Virus record (IMG/VR): IMGVR_UViG_3300009183_000119
Coordinates: 1 to 52,405 of that record
DNA length: 52,405 nucleotides
Source of the DNA: a virus
Reading direction: 5' to 3' (one strand)
In this document: one piece after another, positions 27,257-36,211 of the stretch
Position numbering within the stretch: position 1 is the first letter of the stretch
Layout: each line of letters begins with the position of its first letter
Position numbers and translations under genes: made by a program
The notes under the pieces: model-generated
What the model saw: only the letters and a program-made list of their open reading frames with translations
The model's database searches: none
What the model was told of the DNA's origin: nothing

Positions 27257-28954
27257 TTAAACTATCTGATTTACACTGGTTCTGGCGCTGGCTAGCAAGT
27301 TATTGGCCTGTCCTCGGGCTTGGTTAGCCAGTCCCTGAGCTTGGCTAGCCAGTCTCTGAGCTTGGCTAGCCAGGCCTTGTGCTTGATTAAGTAGGGCCGT
27401 TCCTTGTCCTTGCAAATTTGTTAATACAGCTTGAGCTTTACTGATGTCAAGGGCAGCTCCAATGCTAGCTGAGCTAGGCAAGTCCGCTCCAAAACTAGGA
27501 ACAGATATTTTAGAACTGCCAAGTATTTTTGTAAATGCTGTGTCAACTGTAGCACGATTTACAGTATTAGCAAATCCTGCAGCTTTTTCTACACCTGCAA
27601 CGAGACCTTGTCCTTGTGCAATCAACGAGTTAACCTGACTTTGTGCTTGTGCAATCAACGCATTAGCCTGTGCCTGTGCCTGTCCTATTAACGCATTAGC
27701 CTGTCCTTGTACTTGACCAACCAAGGCGTTGGCCTGTCCTACTATCTGACCTTGTATCTGCCCTGCTAATGCTGTAGCTGATCCTCCTAATTTGTCTGCT
27801 AACCCACTGACGCTAAGATTAGATAATTTGTCACTCAATCCGCCAACGCTAAGATTGGATAAAGATGTTAGTCCACTGGTTAGCGTACTAGAAGCTGTAG
27901 CAGCAAATTGTGAAGCTTTGCCTAAAGTATCCATGGCTGTTTTTACTGACATTAAATTGGGAGTTATTCCAGAAGTAAGTGATCCTAATCCGGGTAGCCC
28001 GTCCACAGTTGGCAACAGTCCCTGTATGCCAACCAGATTAGAAGTAAGATTAGTCACAGGAGGCAAGTCGCTGGCCCATTGTGCTGTGAGCGCAGTTCCA
28101 TATTGGCTAGAATTTGTAATTAATGCTGCTACTTGACCGTTTACATCGTTGGTGATTGTTGTTGTTGCTGTTGTCAAGGCCACATTGCTTCCAGTATAGA
28201 CCGTGCCTACCACAGCTGAAACAGATTGGGCCGCCGGGGTTGTTATCACGCCAGTGGCTTGTAAACTTTCATACCCGTTTTGCATTAATCTTGCTTGAGC
28301 GTTATTTTGAGTTGCAGGACTATTAAGAAACTCGTCAAGTGAATAAATCCCGTTTAATCCTGTCCAGATAGCCGGAGCATTAAGCACCTCAACTTCTGTA
28401 CTAGGACCGTTTTGTATAAACTGTTGCCATGTTCCTGGTTTCACATACCCAGCGTTTTCTAACTGTTGACAACTAAGTCCGTATTTGCCAGCTCCTCTAG
28501 TGTTAGTTATTGTTGTAGCTGGTTGATCTACTGTGTTAACCACTTGAGCCATGAGTGTTTGAATTTGTGTAGAGGTCAACGACCCTATTGCTGGTGCAGT
28601 AAATCCAGTGCCTGCAATTGCCGCTATATTGGCCTGCGTCACAGGATTAGTTAATGGCGTGTTAACTAACGATGGAATTGCACCTGTTGTGGTATTAATT
28701 GTAGGCAATCCATTGATAATAGCAAGGATTACTGTGTCGTCTACACCAGCGGTGCCACGATCTAAGCGACTGAGTTCAAACTTGGCCAAAGACGAGGTAG
28801 TTCCGCTAATGCTTTGCCCTGGAAGGAATCCTACTAGTGCGCCTGCAGCCACTTGACTATAAAATGTATAGTCAGCCTGATCCTGGGTAGTGCCAGCTGG
28901 GGCCTCCAAGGTAAATGTTGCGCCAGACGGAAGTGTATATTTAAATTGGCTCAT
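27257..28954 (-). CDS. Coiled-coil structural protein with hendecad and heptad repeats
   Basis: A 565-aa protein beginning with a short beta domain (FKYTLPSGATFTLEAPAGTT, then DQADYTFYSQVAAGALVGF), a central domain with YGLSCQQLENAGYVKPGTWQQ and PAIWTGLNGIYSLDEFL, then a long Gln/Ala coiled coil. Four 11-residue units (ANALVGQVQGQ, ANALIGQAQAQ, ANALIAQAQSQ, VNSLIAQGQGL) are followed, after a break with SKISVPSFGAD, by heptads (LLNQAQG, LASQAQR, LASQAQG, LANQARG). It lies between the spike and gp25, and its ATG overlaps the spike stop by 4 bp. A tail-tip or hub rod role is inference; I do not recognise a named family. Confidence 0.65.
   Translation of the reverse strand: MSQFKYTLPSGATFTLEAPAGTTQDQADYTFYSQVAAGALVGFLPGQSISGTTSSLAKFELSRLDRGTAGVDDTVILAIINGLPTINTTTGAIPSLVNTPLTNPVTQANIAAIAGTGFTAPAIGSLTSTQIQTLMAQVVNTVDQPATTITNTRGAGKYGLSCQQLENAGYVKPGTWQQFIQNGPSTEVEVLNAPAIWTGLNGIYSLDEFLNSPATQNNAQARLMQNGYESLQATGVITTPAAQSVSAVVGTVYTGSNVALTTATTTITNDVNGQVAALITNSSQYGTALTAQWASDLPPVTNLTSNLVGIQGLLPTVDGLPGLGSLTSGITPNLMSVKTAMDTLGKASQFAATASSTLTSGLTSLSNLSVGGLSDKLSNLSVSGLADKLGGSATALAGQIQGQIVGQANALVGQVQGQANALIGQAQAQANALIAQAQSQVNSLIAQGQGLVAGVEKAAGFANTVNRATVDTAFTKILGSSKISVPSFGADLPSSASIGAALDISKAQAVLTNLQGQGTALLNQAQGLASQAQRLASQAQGLANQARGQANNLLASARTSVNQIV
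27316..27399 (-). repeat. Four 21-bp tandem repeats encoding heptads
   Basis: Units start at 27316, 27337, 27358 and 27379; the first three share the core GCTTGG(T/C)TAGCCAG and the last has drifted. Each 21 bases gives one coiled-coil heptad of the 565-aa protein. Confidence 0.7.
27602..27733 (-). repeat. Four 33-bp tandem repeats encoding 11-residue units
   Basis: Units at 27602-27634, 27635-27667, 27668-27700 and 27701-27733, each encoding an (A/V)N(A/S)L(I/V)(A/G)Q(A/G/V)Qxx hendecad. The 11-residue period predicts a right-handed or straight coiled coil. Confidence 0.75.
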
Positions 28955-30465
28955 TCTGCTGTAATTGTGTTGTCTGCTGGAACATCTGGAGCATCGGGCG
29001 GAGGACTTGGGGATCCACTAAATTTAACTGACACACTTACACCTTTATTATGATAAGGATATGGTTCATGTGTAGGAGCACGACTTACTATACTTTCCTC
29101 AGCAGACGGAATGGCTAACCAGCCAACACTAGCATCAAATTCAACCTTTGGATGTAGGTATGTGGTTAGCCCGGCAGGAGTCTCAACTTCGGCCTTTGGC
29201 CCACCGTTGAGTTGTATTTTACTGCCGTTAAGACTCAGTTCAGAACTTGCGGCCCAGCTGCCCAGCTGACTGCTTATAGCCACTGTTCCGGCACTTTTAA
29301 TACCAACAGAGCCCTGACTAAACAAGGTCAATTGGCCCTTGTTTGATATACTCATATCGGTATTACTTTGCATGGTAGTACCTTTGTTGCTTTTCATGTT
29401 GATCTTACCGCCTGCAAACATATTAATGTCCTCGTCGGCATGTAAATTTATAGTGCCTTGTGTGCGTAAATTTACACTGTTGGATGTGTACACATCCAAC
29501 GTGCCTTCTTGCCCCATTTCAATCCAGGCTTGTCCATTGGCGTGGCAGATATAAAAACAATCACCATCGTCACTCATAGTAATCTGATGACCTTTAGCTG
29601 TACGTATTCTAACTAGGTTGTCTTTGCCCGATAAGTCTCCGTCGTCCATGACCAGAGTATGACCCCCACGACGTCCAATGATGTTAATCTCTTCTAGTTT
29701 AACTCCGCCCGACTGAACCTGTTGTTGGATCGTTTTGTCACTTAAACCGCCTTGATAAATGGCGCGGCCCGGAGTACTAATACCGTAACAATTACTAGGA
29801 CTTTCACGTTGACTTGAACTTGCAATTGGCCCTCGTACATTGTCAGTTATTAATCCTTGTTGAAACATTATACCTGCTACGTAACTTTGTACAGGTTTAG
29901 GCTGATCAAAAAATTTAGGATTACTTTCAATTGCTGCATTTTTAGTATTGATCTCCGTAACAGGCAATTGTGTTGCATCGGCAAAATATTTTTTTTGACT
30001 AGCATTATTCGTTTGAAAATTCTTAACAGCACCAATAGCTGGAATCATTTGATTGGCACCTTGATTTGGCACACAACCAACATAATAACCTTGTTTAGGA
30101 TCGCCGCCTACAAAGAAACACAATACACTAACACCCAAGTCTGGTGGTGTGAACCACATACCATAACTATTGGTGTTTCCTGGATATTTTCCTGAACCGG
30201 CACTGGTACCAGACTGTGGGGTTGCTCCATAGTATGGAGGACAATAACTTACGGTTCTCCATAAACTTTTATCAGCGAGGTTAGGTGAGCCAGTTTTTGT
30301 AATTGCTCCAAATTCTTCAATGTAAACTTGTAATCGGCCGCTACGGGTGTTATCAACATTGTTGACGACAATGCCGATATATGGACCCATTTCCGCTGGT
30401 TGCCCGCCACGGTCAAATTTATATCCCTCGGGCCGGCCTTTACTGCGTTGTACGTTTTCTGCCAT
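28951..30465 (-). CDS. 5: Baseplate central spike, gp5-like, without lysozyme domain
   Basis: A 504-aa protein. Residues about 28-150 (GPYIGIVVNNVDNTRSGRLQ then VSVLCFFVGGDPKQGYYVG) are the OB-fold domain of gp5/VgrG proteins. From about 265 the chain turns into the repetitive beta-helix of the spike (GHTLVMDDG, LVRIRTAKGHQITMSDDG, INLHADEDINMFAGGKINMK, SNTDMSISNKG). The segment between has no T4-type lysozyme active site, unlike T4 gp5. After the needle there is a Pro-rich tail. It pierces the outer membrane during tail contraction; wall digestion must be done elsewhere, perhaps by the M15-type peptidase of the tape measure (44663-46882). TAATG overlap with the hub-like gene upstream. Confidence 0.8.
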   Translation of the reverse strand: MAENVQRSKGRPEGYKFDRGGQPAEMGPYIGIVVNNVDNTRSGRLQVYIEEFGAITKTGSPNLADKSLWRTVSYCPPYYGATPQSGTSAGSGKYPGNTNSYGMWFTPPDLGVSVLCFFVGGDPKQGYYVGCVPNQGANQMIPAIGAVKNFQTNNASQKKYFADATQLPVTEINTKNAAIESNPKFFDQPKPVQSYVAGIMFQQGLITDNVRGPIASSSQRESPSNCYGISTPGRAIYQGGLSDKTIQQQVQSGGVKLEEINIIGRRGGHTLVMDDGDLSGKDNLVRIRTAKGHQITMSDDGDCFYICHANGQAWIEMGQEGTLDVYTSNSVNLRTQGTINLHADEDINMFAGGKINMKSNKGTTMQSNTDMSISNKGQLTLFSQGSVGIKSAGTVAISSQLGSWAASSELSLNGSKIQLNGGPKAEVETPAGLTTYLHPKVEFDASVGWLAIPSAEESIVSRAPTHEPYPYHNKGVSVSVKFSGSPSPPPDAPDVPADNTITAE

Positions 30466-33407
30466 TATGCATCATCCCTTGCTATTTGTTGTGGTGGAGT
30501 AGTTACTACTCCATATTTGGCAGCACTGCGAGCATTTGCGGCTGCATTTTCTCTGTTGTTTTTTGCTATGTTATTATAGTAGGCAGCTGCATATAAATCT
30601 CCAGACGCAGTTGCAGCATCTGCTGCGGCCTGATTTTTAATAGCTTTGGACGCTTGGTCGTCAATATTATTATTATTGGCAGGTGCGTCACTGGCATTAG
30701 GCGGCGCTGCTACTGATTCGCCACTGCCTGCAAGTCCAGCATTGAAGTCAATATCTCCACTAGAGGTTGGGTCTCCCGGCGGTGGTGCTGGTTGTGGAGA
30801 TGCCGGCGGTTGATTTTCTGGGAACTCCTCAACTTCGGCTGCACGGTATAAGGTTCCATCTTTAAATGTATTACCTTTACTATCAGCAGTGTACGTTTCT
30901 TCTTCGTCACCAAACCCAGTACCTGGTGCATTTGTGGTACGACTAGGCAGAGTTCCTGCAATATTTCTATTTGTATTAGCAGACGAGCGACCATCACTAG
31001 CAGCTGATTTTGGTGTTGTACGTTGTAACAACGTACCTTTAAGATTCTGTGTAAATTTGCCTTTGTTAAATTCACTTGTACATGTATTGGCAATGTATAC
31101 ATAACTTTCGTTAAGTGGTTTTGCCTGAATATTATTTTGACCAACACTTCTGTTATTAACATCCATAAGTCCTGTGCGTAAATCATAGTCAGTAGGAGTG
31201 TTGATTACAATTTCAAACAGTATTTGTTGGCTATCAAAATTAATTGTGCCATCTGGTAAAAATGCGCCAGCAATAAAACTATCTTTACCAGGTGCAGAAA
31301 ACGATGCTTCACCTTGTTGTAGCCATGCAGGGTCGCCTACAATGGTCAAATTGGCTGTGCCTAAGTCTGCTGGATTATACAATGAATCAGCTAAGTTTGC
31401 CGCAGGTTCGTTGGTTCTAAGATCAGCACCCTGACTGGACTGACCACTGCGTGGTTGATGGGTGAGCTTGGCGGTTGTAGTCTTTGCTACATCAGTATTT
31501 CCGCCAGACAGCACATAGTTATACAAGGAGTTATAAGTTTGTTCATAACTGAGTACCTGGGTATTTTGTCCTGTAAACCAGTAGTTATATTGTTTTTGTG
31601 CTCCTCTGTAGATTGGAGTTGTAAAGTAGTTGCTGTTGGTCGTAAAGATTCGATAAGGACTTATAATATATTTTACTTTATAGGCATAGTCATTGCGTTT
31701 TGGGTCCCATTTAATAGGCACACACTCTAAATTAATTTTAAACCAAGCTACATTTTTTCCAGGGCTCCCATTGATTTTTTGTTTTTGTGTATTTTCTATC
31801 ACTTCTGCTGTTTGTTGGGATCGTATATAACTGCTGTTACGCATGGCCTGGTCAATGACTTGAACAATTTGTTGGCCTGCTGTTATTGTAAGAATTCTAC
31901 TGTTAGGATCTACTGCTTGTTTTTCTTTAAGGATTTGATCCCCGGCAGTTTTTGCTATTTGTGGACTTGTATTTTTAAAATCAGTTCCGGGCACAGTAAT
32001 CTTTGCTTGTTCAAGAACAGAGTCGGTAAATTCTATGCTGTACTGGTCGGCTACAGTGTAAATTTTTTGATCAACTAAATCTTTTTGATACTGATTCAAT
32101 GCTTCCATCAATCCTTTGCGTATGGTCAATTTTGGACTTGGTGCAGATGCAGCAGTGGGTGGTGCAGATGGCGGACTTTTTCCATTACCGTCTTGTTCTT
32201 GCCTTTCTTCTTCGGTCAACTGTTTTGTTCTTGTTGCTGTTGCTGTTGATGTGCCAACTTCGGCACTGCCTGCCAATGCTTCTTTTACTGACATGCCGCT
32301 TAATTCTACGTTATAAGGAATGGTGCCGCGACTTTGCCCTACACCAATTTGATATTGAGGTGCTGTGGCTAGAATTTCGTATTCAACTAATTTATTGGCC
32401 ACTTTAAAAGTAAGTTTACTAATGGCCATGGGATAGTATTTCTCCACAAATGCTGCACCAGTAGACGGAACAACAGCGCCAGATATTCCAGGAACATTGC
32501 CAATTGGGTTTGTGGTGCCGTTTGCTTGACCCGCTTGCACCAAGTTCCCGTTTGCATCATATCCAAAAAATTTAATAACCAACAAATATAATGGCGAAGC
32601 ATAGTTTTGTTTTTTACTTGCAGCACCTAAATACTGTTCTACAGCCCGGTCAAGATTAGAAAGCAAAGTAATTCCATTTGGTTCAATCAAGGTCATCTTA
32701 ATAGTGCTTACATTGTGTGCGGCATTTGTTCCTTTGCCTTGCAGTGTGGATTTGAGTTCAATTTTATCAATGTAATAATCGTCACTAAAATAAGGATTAC
32801 GGCCACCGACTGGGGCACCACCACTTTGAAATAACAACTGAGTACCATTTAGTGTTTTTTTTCTACTTTTGACCATCTGTTGAAATGTTTCGGGCTTCAT
32901 TAAATATACTGATGCTTGATAAGTGTAACTGGCATACTGATCAAGCACGTTGGCCTGTGGCACAATTGAGCCTTCGCCAAACAAGTTATCAACCGCAGTA
33001 ACTGTGGCGTTTTTGGTGCTGACTGATGATCCGGGATTATCGTCTGGCCGAACACTGTCAGCAGAGCTGGAACTAGTGCCCGATCCAGCTCCGCCTGATG
33101 TAGGAGCTTGGGTAGGGCCATCGTCGTTGGCACTAGTTGGCCCGGGCTGAGTTGGCGGAGTTGCGGGTTGTGGGGTAGCTTGGCTTTCGCTGGTTGTTAC
33201 TGTATTAGCAAGCGGCGGTACATTTGCAGTAGTTGAAACTTCCTTTCCGTCAACAGTTGTGGTATCTGCTGGCGGCGGATCTACAGGGGTTGCTCCTGAG
33301 GCCAATGACCGTTCGTATTGATCACGCTGAGATTCATAAAAAGTGGCAACTCGTCCGTTGTTTAATCTAAGGGTACCTATTATTGGCGGTACGGTATAAT
33401 TTGCCAT
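30465..33407 (-). CDS. Large baseplate hub-like structural protein
   Basis: A 980-aa protein between the spike gp5 and gp53. Residues about 30-135 are a low-complexity Pro/Thr/Ser/Gly linker. A folded section follows (YASYTYQASVYLMKPETFQQM, DDYYIDKIELKST, STIKMTLIEPNGITLLSNLD, SPLYLLVIKFFGYD), then a Pro/Ala linker (about 395-420), a second folded section (VAWFKINLECVPIKWD, YAYKVKYIISPYRIF) and a disordered Asn/Ala/Pro-rich tail. Position next to gp5 suggests a role like T4 gp27, the hub ring on which the spike sits, but the sequence does not prove it. It is much longer than gp27 (391 aa). Confidence 0.5.
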   Translation of the reverse strand: MANYTVPPIIGTLRLNNGRVATFYESQRDQYERSLASGATPVDPPPADTTTVDGKEVSTTANVPPLANTVTTSESQATPQPATPPTQPGPTSANDDGPTQAPTSGGAGSGTSSSSADSVRPDDNPGSSVSTKNATVTAVDNLFGEGSIVPQANVLDQYASYTYQASVYLMKPETFQQMVKSRKKTLNGTQLLFQSGGAPVGGRNPYFSDDYYIDKIELKSTLQGKGTNAAHNVSTIKMTLIEPNGITLLSNLDRAVEQYLGAASKKQNYASPLYLLVIKFFGYDANGNLVQAGQANGTTNPIGNVPGISGAVVPSTGAAFVEKYYPMAISKLTFKVANKLVEYEILATAPQYQIGVGQSRGTIPYNVELSGMSVKEALAGSAEVGTSTATATRTKQLTEEERQEQDGNGKSPPSAPPTAASAPSPKLTIRKGLMEALNQYQKDLVDQKIYTVADQYSIEFTDSVLEQAKITVPGTDFKNTSPQIAKTAGDQILKEKQAVDPNSRILTITAGQQIVQVIDQAMRNSSYIRSQQTAEVIENTQKQKINGSPGKNVAWFKINLECVPIKWDPKRNDYAYKVKYIISPYRIFTTNSNYFTTPIYRGAQKQYNYWFTGQNTQVLSYEQTYNSLYNYVLSGGNTDVAKTTTAKLTHQPRSGQSSQGADLRTNEPAANLADSLYNPADLGTANLTIVGDPAWLQQGEASFSAPGKDSFIAGAFLPDGTINFDSQQILFEIVINTPTDYDLRTGLMDVNNRSVGQNNIQAKPLNESYVYIANTCTSEFNKGKFTQNLKGTLLQRTTPKSAASDGRSSANTNRNIAGTLPSRTTNAPGTGFGDEEETYTADSKGNTFKDGTLYRAAEVEEFPENQPPASPQPAPPPGDPTSSGDIDFNAGLAGSGESVAAPPNASDAPANNNNIDDQASKAIKNQAAADAATASGDLYAAAYYNNIAKNNRENAAANARSAAKYGVVTTPPQQIARDDA

Positions 33408-33408
33408 G

Positions 33409-33711
33409 TTAGAATCCCAACACTGTCTTTAAGGTGTCAATTTTTGGCAGATAAATTACAGTACCTGCTTCAAAGTCCATGGGTGGAGCAGTTAGGGTGT
33501 TGGGGTTGCGTTGGTAAAACACCCACCACAAGCCAGCGTCACTATACAAGTCAAATGCCAACAGATCTGGTCTGTATTGGAACGTGGTATTGATGGTAAA
33601 CAGGATGTCGTCGGTACTTTTGGGTATGGGTCGATTGATCATAACATCTAAAAAGAATTGACTATACCCTGTGTTGAAGTAAGGACTAGTAGAGGTGTAA
33701 TCTGCAGCCAT
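33409..33711 (-). CDS. 53: Baseplate wedge protein gp53-like (LysM-type)
   Basis: A 100-aa protein. RPDLLAFDLYSDAGLWWVFY, RNPN, and DFEAGTVIYLP make up the LysM-like fold of gp53, where 'DLLA.DLY.D..WWVF' and 'G..I..P' are its signatures. T4 gp53 is 196 aa, so this is a minimal form. The start chosen is the ATG at 33711, nine bases after a strong AAGGAGG; a TTG two codons upstream is an alternative but stands too close to that site. The ATG shares a TAATG junction with the upstream gene. gp53 clamps neighbouring wedges together. Confidence 0.8.
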   Translation of the reverse strand: MAADYTSTSPYFNTGYSQFFLDVMINRPIPKSTDDILFTINTTFQYRPDLLAFDLYSDAGLWWVFYQRNPNTLTAPPMDFEAGTVIYLPKIDTLKTVLGF

Positions 33712-35138
33712 TACCAAAATCCTCCTTTGAGTAAGTTACCGTTGGCAAAGTTTTTAAGGCTAAACTGTTTGCTGACCTGCTGACGAGTCTGCACTGGCAA
33801 CAAGGTAATGTCTATATCTATCTTGCTAGGCACATAGGTAGGATTACTTAACAACCCCTGCAAGGGTGCAGGTATGGCATTTTGTGCGCCAGGGGGCAGG
33901 AAGGCAGTGGCCAGTCGGGTCACAGTTGGCGACACAGCATTCAGTGTAGTAGAGTATAAATTTTGTAAGGGTTGTAAATTTAATCCTAGATTGTTAGGCG
34001 AACCGGAACTGATATAATCTACCTCAGCCGGTAAGTTGTAGCTAAAACTGCTGACCACACAAGGATGATTATTAAATTGATAATCACCTAGTCCGCTAAG
34101 GAATACCAAGGGTGGTGGGCTTCCACGTTGTGCATCCTGTCCGTAAAACATTTTTGTCACACTACGGAAAAAATGTATCACTGCCAGCACATAGGCCGCG
34201 TCGGCTGTGCTTTGTGCTGTGAATGTTGCTTTTAAAGAAACTGCATCAGTATAACTGTTTTTATAAAAATAACCACGATAGTTTGAGTGTGTTAAATCAT
34301 AAGTGTCGTAATTGGCTTTGTAAGCGGTGCCAATTGTTGGGGTGTAGGGAAATATTACGCCGTTGGTAACCTTTAGTGGTTGTAGTAATCCGGCATCTGG
34401 AGCATTGTATAGATACGTAGCGCCCGGGGCCAATCTCAATGTCACACGCCAGTCAGTGTTGGCTGGCATCTGTTGTGACAAACTCATGTTGGTTTCTTGA
34501 TTCTGTGCCTGGATCACTTGAGACGACACTTCGCTTTGCCCGCGGGCTGTGGCTTCATCTCGATATAATTGTGCTTCAACAATACCAACTTCGGTGTCAA
34601 CGTTGCCGGCATCTACACCGTTGGCTGCGGCTAGTGCGTCCAACTCTTTAGCGGAATATTTGACTTCGCTGGCAGGAACTTGAGTTTCATTTTGTTCACC
34701 GTAGCCAGAAGTATTGCCGTCCTGTTGTGCATCAGCAGGTGGAGTGGCCACAATTTCACCAGAACCGGCTTGTGGATCTGTGGCGGGACTCACTGTTGCA
34801 GGCGGCGGCGTTCCGGTTGCCATAGCTTTGTTTTGATCCAACAGCACTTCATTCTGGACCTTGCCGGTTTGTAAATCTACCTGTTTGCCATCTTCATAAA
34901 CTGCGGTTACAGCGCCGCCTGAATTTTTAACCTGGGCTTGAAGTTCTGTGTTAGACATGGCGCTGCCGCCGATGCTGTTTGTGTAGTCAGCGGCTGCCTG
35001 GTAGCTGTCAAAGTTTGTTAATTTTCCAGTTTTGTCGTCGTAGACAGAATAAGTCGACACAAATTCAACCTTTCCAGTTTCCTTGTATAACTTGGCATTT
35101 AGTGAACGGTCTAATCCGATTGATGGCGCTGATGGCAT
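33711..35138 (-). CDS. Baseplate/tail-tube junction protein, gp48/gp54-like
   Basis: A 475-aa protein starting MPSAPSIGLDRSL. The N-terminal 180 residues are linker-like. The C-terminal part, LKATFTAQSTADAAYVLAVIHFFRSVTKMFYG, then CVVSSFSYNLPAEVDY, IDIDITLLPVQT and the terminal FANGNLLKGGFW, parallels T4 gp48/gp54 (an 'STEDL..IINIYQYF..FSYG' helix, an 'I.S..FD..P' strand, 'TLEITMREI' and an ending in TGTF). Those proteins start the tail tube on the baseplate. The start is the ATG at 35138 with AGGA eight bases upstream; a TTG at 35156 would extend it by six residues but has no ribosome site. Late-promoter-like ATAAATAT is at 35156-35163. Confidence 0.6.
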   Translation of the reverse strand: MPSAPSIGLDRSLNAKLYKETGKVEFVSTYSVYDDKTGKLTNFDSYQAAADYTNSIGGSAMSNTELQAQVKNSGGAVTAVYEDGKQVDLQTGKVQNEVLLDQNKAMATGTPPPATVSPATDPQAGSGEIVATPPADAQQDGNTSGYGEQNETQVPASEVKYSAKELDALAAANGVDAGNVDTEVGIVEAQLYRDEATARGQSEVSSQVIQAQNQETNMSLSQQMPANTDWRVTLRLAPGATYLYNAPDAGLLQPLKVTNGVIFPYTPTIGTAYKANYDTYDLTHSNYRGYFYKNSYTDAVSLKATFTAQSTADAAYVLAVIHFFRSVTKMFYGQDAQRGSPPPLVFLSGLGDYQFNNHPCVVSSFSYNLPAEVDYISSGSPNNLGLNLQPLQNLYSTTLNAVSPTVTRLATAFLPPGAQNAIPAPLQGLLSNPTYVPSKIDIDITLLPVQTRQQVSKQFSLKNFANGNLLKGGFW

Positions 35139-35155
35139 GTTTATTTTCCTATACA

Positions 35156-35163
35156 ATATTTAT
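35156..35163 (-). promoter_or_regulatory. Candidate late promoter element (ATAAATAT) for the baseplate operon
   Basis: ATAAATAT on the minus strand, 17 bases before the ATG at 35138 and the AGGA ribosome site, at the head of the whole 30-kb minus-strand structural series. Confidence 0.55.
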
Positions 35164-35198
35164 CGTAAAAATAAACCACCCAGATAATGATTTAAAGG

Positions 35199-35226
35199 TT
35201 GACAAGTGTGGTTTTTGTGCTACAAT
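35199..35226 (+). promoter_or_regulatory. Strong sigma70-type promoter of gp55
   Basis: TTGACA (35199-35204), a 16-base spacer and TACAAT (35221-35226) closely match host housekeeping promoters. The expected start, about 35233, leaves a short leader containing AGGAG (35239-35243). An ATAAATAC late-type element (35225-35232) overlaps the -10 box, so early and late transcription might both start here. Confidence 0.75.
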
Positions 35227-35251
35227 AAATACACTATTAGGAGATCAACGA

Positions 35252-36166
35252 GTGTCAACTACACCCACAAGAACACCAGCAAAAACGAATTATTTAAATA
35301 ATCGTGACATCTTAAAACAAATACACCTGAGCAAAAATACCTACTGTAGCTACCTAGATCCTGTGGCAGATCATCAGTATGACATCATTTTGCCCACCTT
35401 GGCCCGGATCAATCAACGCACCATTGCCGAAGCCAGACGCAATCGAGCCGATAGACTCAAGCGTGAAGGTACAATTGTAGACCCTAAAAAGATACCAAAT
35501 ACCGACCTAGTGTTCCGCATTACCTGTTGGGATCACATACCCATGGCACCCAAAAAAGTACCCAAGACTGCGGCAAAAAAGAAAAAAATTGAGGATATCT
35601 TTGAGCTGGAACTAGACGCAGAAGAAGATCCCCTGGCAGAATTGCTGGACATTCCTGTGTTGGATGAAAAGCATGTGCGTCTAAACTTTCCACCATTTTA
35701 TCATTATCGGTTGGATGAAAACAAACAACCGTTCCAGGTAGGCAAAAGTCACTGGGTTGGCGATTTTGAAACAGGTGAATTCAGCAAGGATCACGGCAAT
35801 GCTACACGCACACTTGCTACCATGTATATGAAATTATGTGAGCGTTATGCTACTCGTAGTAACTGGCGTGGCTATACCTACAATGAGGAGATGAGGGGGC
35901 AGGCCTTGTTACAGTTGAGTCAAATTGGTCTACAGTTTGATGAAAGCAAAAGTCAAAATCCCTTTGCCTACTACACAGCGGCTATCACTAACTCATTTAC
36001 CCGTATATTAAATTTAGAAAAGAAAAATCAAAATATTCGTGATGACATGCTAGAGCAAGCAGGACTAAACCCGAGTTGGACTAGGCAAAATGCTGGAAAA
36101 AAGAATCCTAACTTTGGCGCTGTGGTCACAAACATTGACATTGCCGAATACAACGACGAAACTTAA
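35252..36166 (+). CDS. 55: Late-transcription sigma factor, gp55-like
   Basis: A 304-aa protein, against 185 aa in T4. Near the C-terminus QNPFAYYTAAITNSFTRILN followed by LEKKNQNIRDDMLE matches the conserved sigma region-2-like core of gp55 (NPF.Y.T....F...L..EKK). Earlier RLNFPPFYHYRLDE and GNATRTLATMYMKLCERYATR also fit the core. The N-terminal 100 residues carry a Lys-rich stretch (KKVPKTAAKKKK) and an acidic one. Start: GTG at 35252 with AGGAG eight bases upstream; the frame is open further upstream but that part would overlap the promoter. In T4 gp55 works with gp33 and the gp45 clamp; neither is in this window. Confidence 0.8.
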   Translation: MSTTPTRTPAKTNYLNNRDILKQIHLSKNTYCSYLDPVADHQYDIILPTLARINQRTIAEARRNRADRLKREGTIVDPKKIPNTDLVFRITCWDHIPMAPKKVPKTAAKKKKIEDIFELELDAEEDPLAELLDIPVLDEKHVRLNFPPFYHYRLDENKQPFQVGKSHWVGDFETGEFSKDHGNATRTLATMYMKLCERYATRSNWRGYTYNEEMRGQALLQLSQIGLQFDESKSQNPFAYYTAAITNSFTRILNLEKKNQNIRDDMLEQAGLNPSWTRQNAGKKNPNFGAVVTNIDIAEYNDET

Positions 36167-36175
36167 CCAGACCAG

Positions 36176-36204
36176 TTGCAAAACTTGTTTTACTCCTGTA
36201 TACT
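36176..36204 (+). promoter_or_regulatory. Sigma70-type promoter of gp47 (leaderless geometry)
   Basis: TTGCAA (36176-36181), a 17-base spacer, TATACT (36199-36204), then seven bases to the ATG at 36212. Transcription is expected at the A of ATG, and no ribosome site is present. A second TATAAT at 36204-36209 overlaps and would start inside the gene. Confidence 0.6.
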
Positions 36205-36211
36205 ATAATCT

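Noticed and set aside
28951-30465. Lysozyme domain in gp5
   Set aside because: The region between OB-fold and needle shows no T4-lysozyme catalytic motif and is too short for the domain.
33712-33717. TTG start for gp53
   Set aside because: Too close to the AAGGAGG site; the ATG at 33711 is at proper distance.
34979-35251. Upstream extension of the gp55 frame
   Set aside because: It would lie antisense to the gp48/54-like gene and cover the promoter; GTG at 35252 with AGGAG eight bases upstream is the better start.
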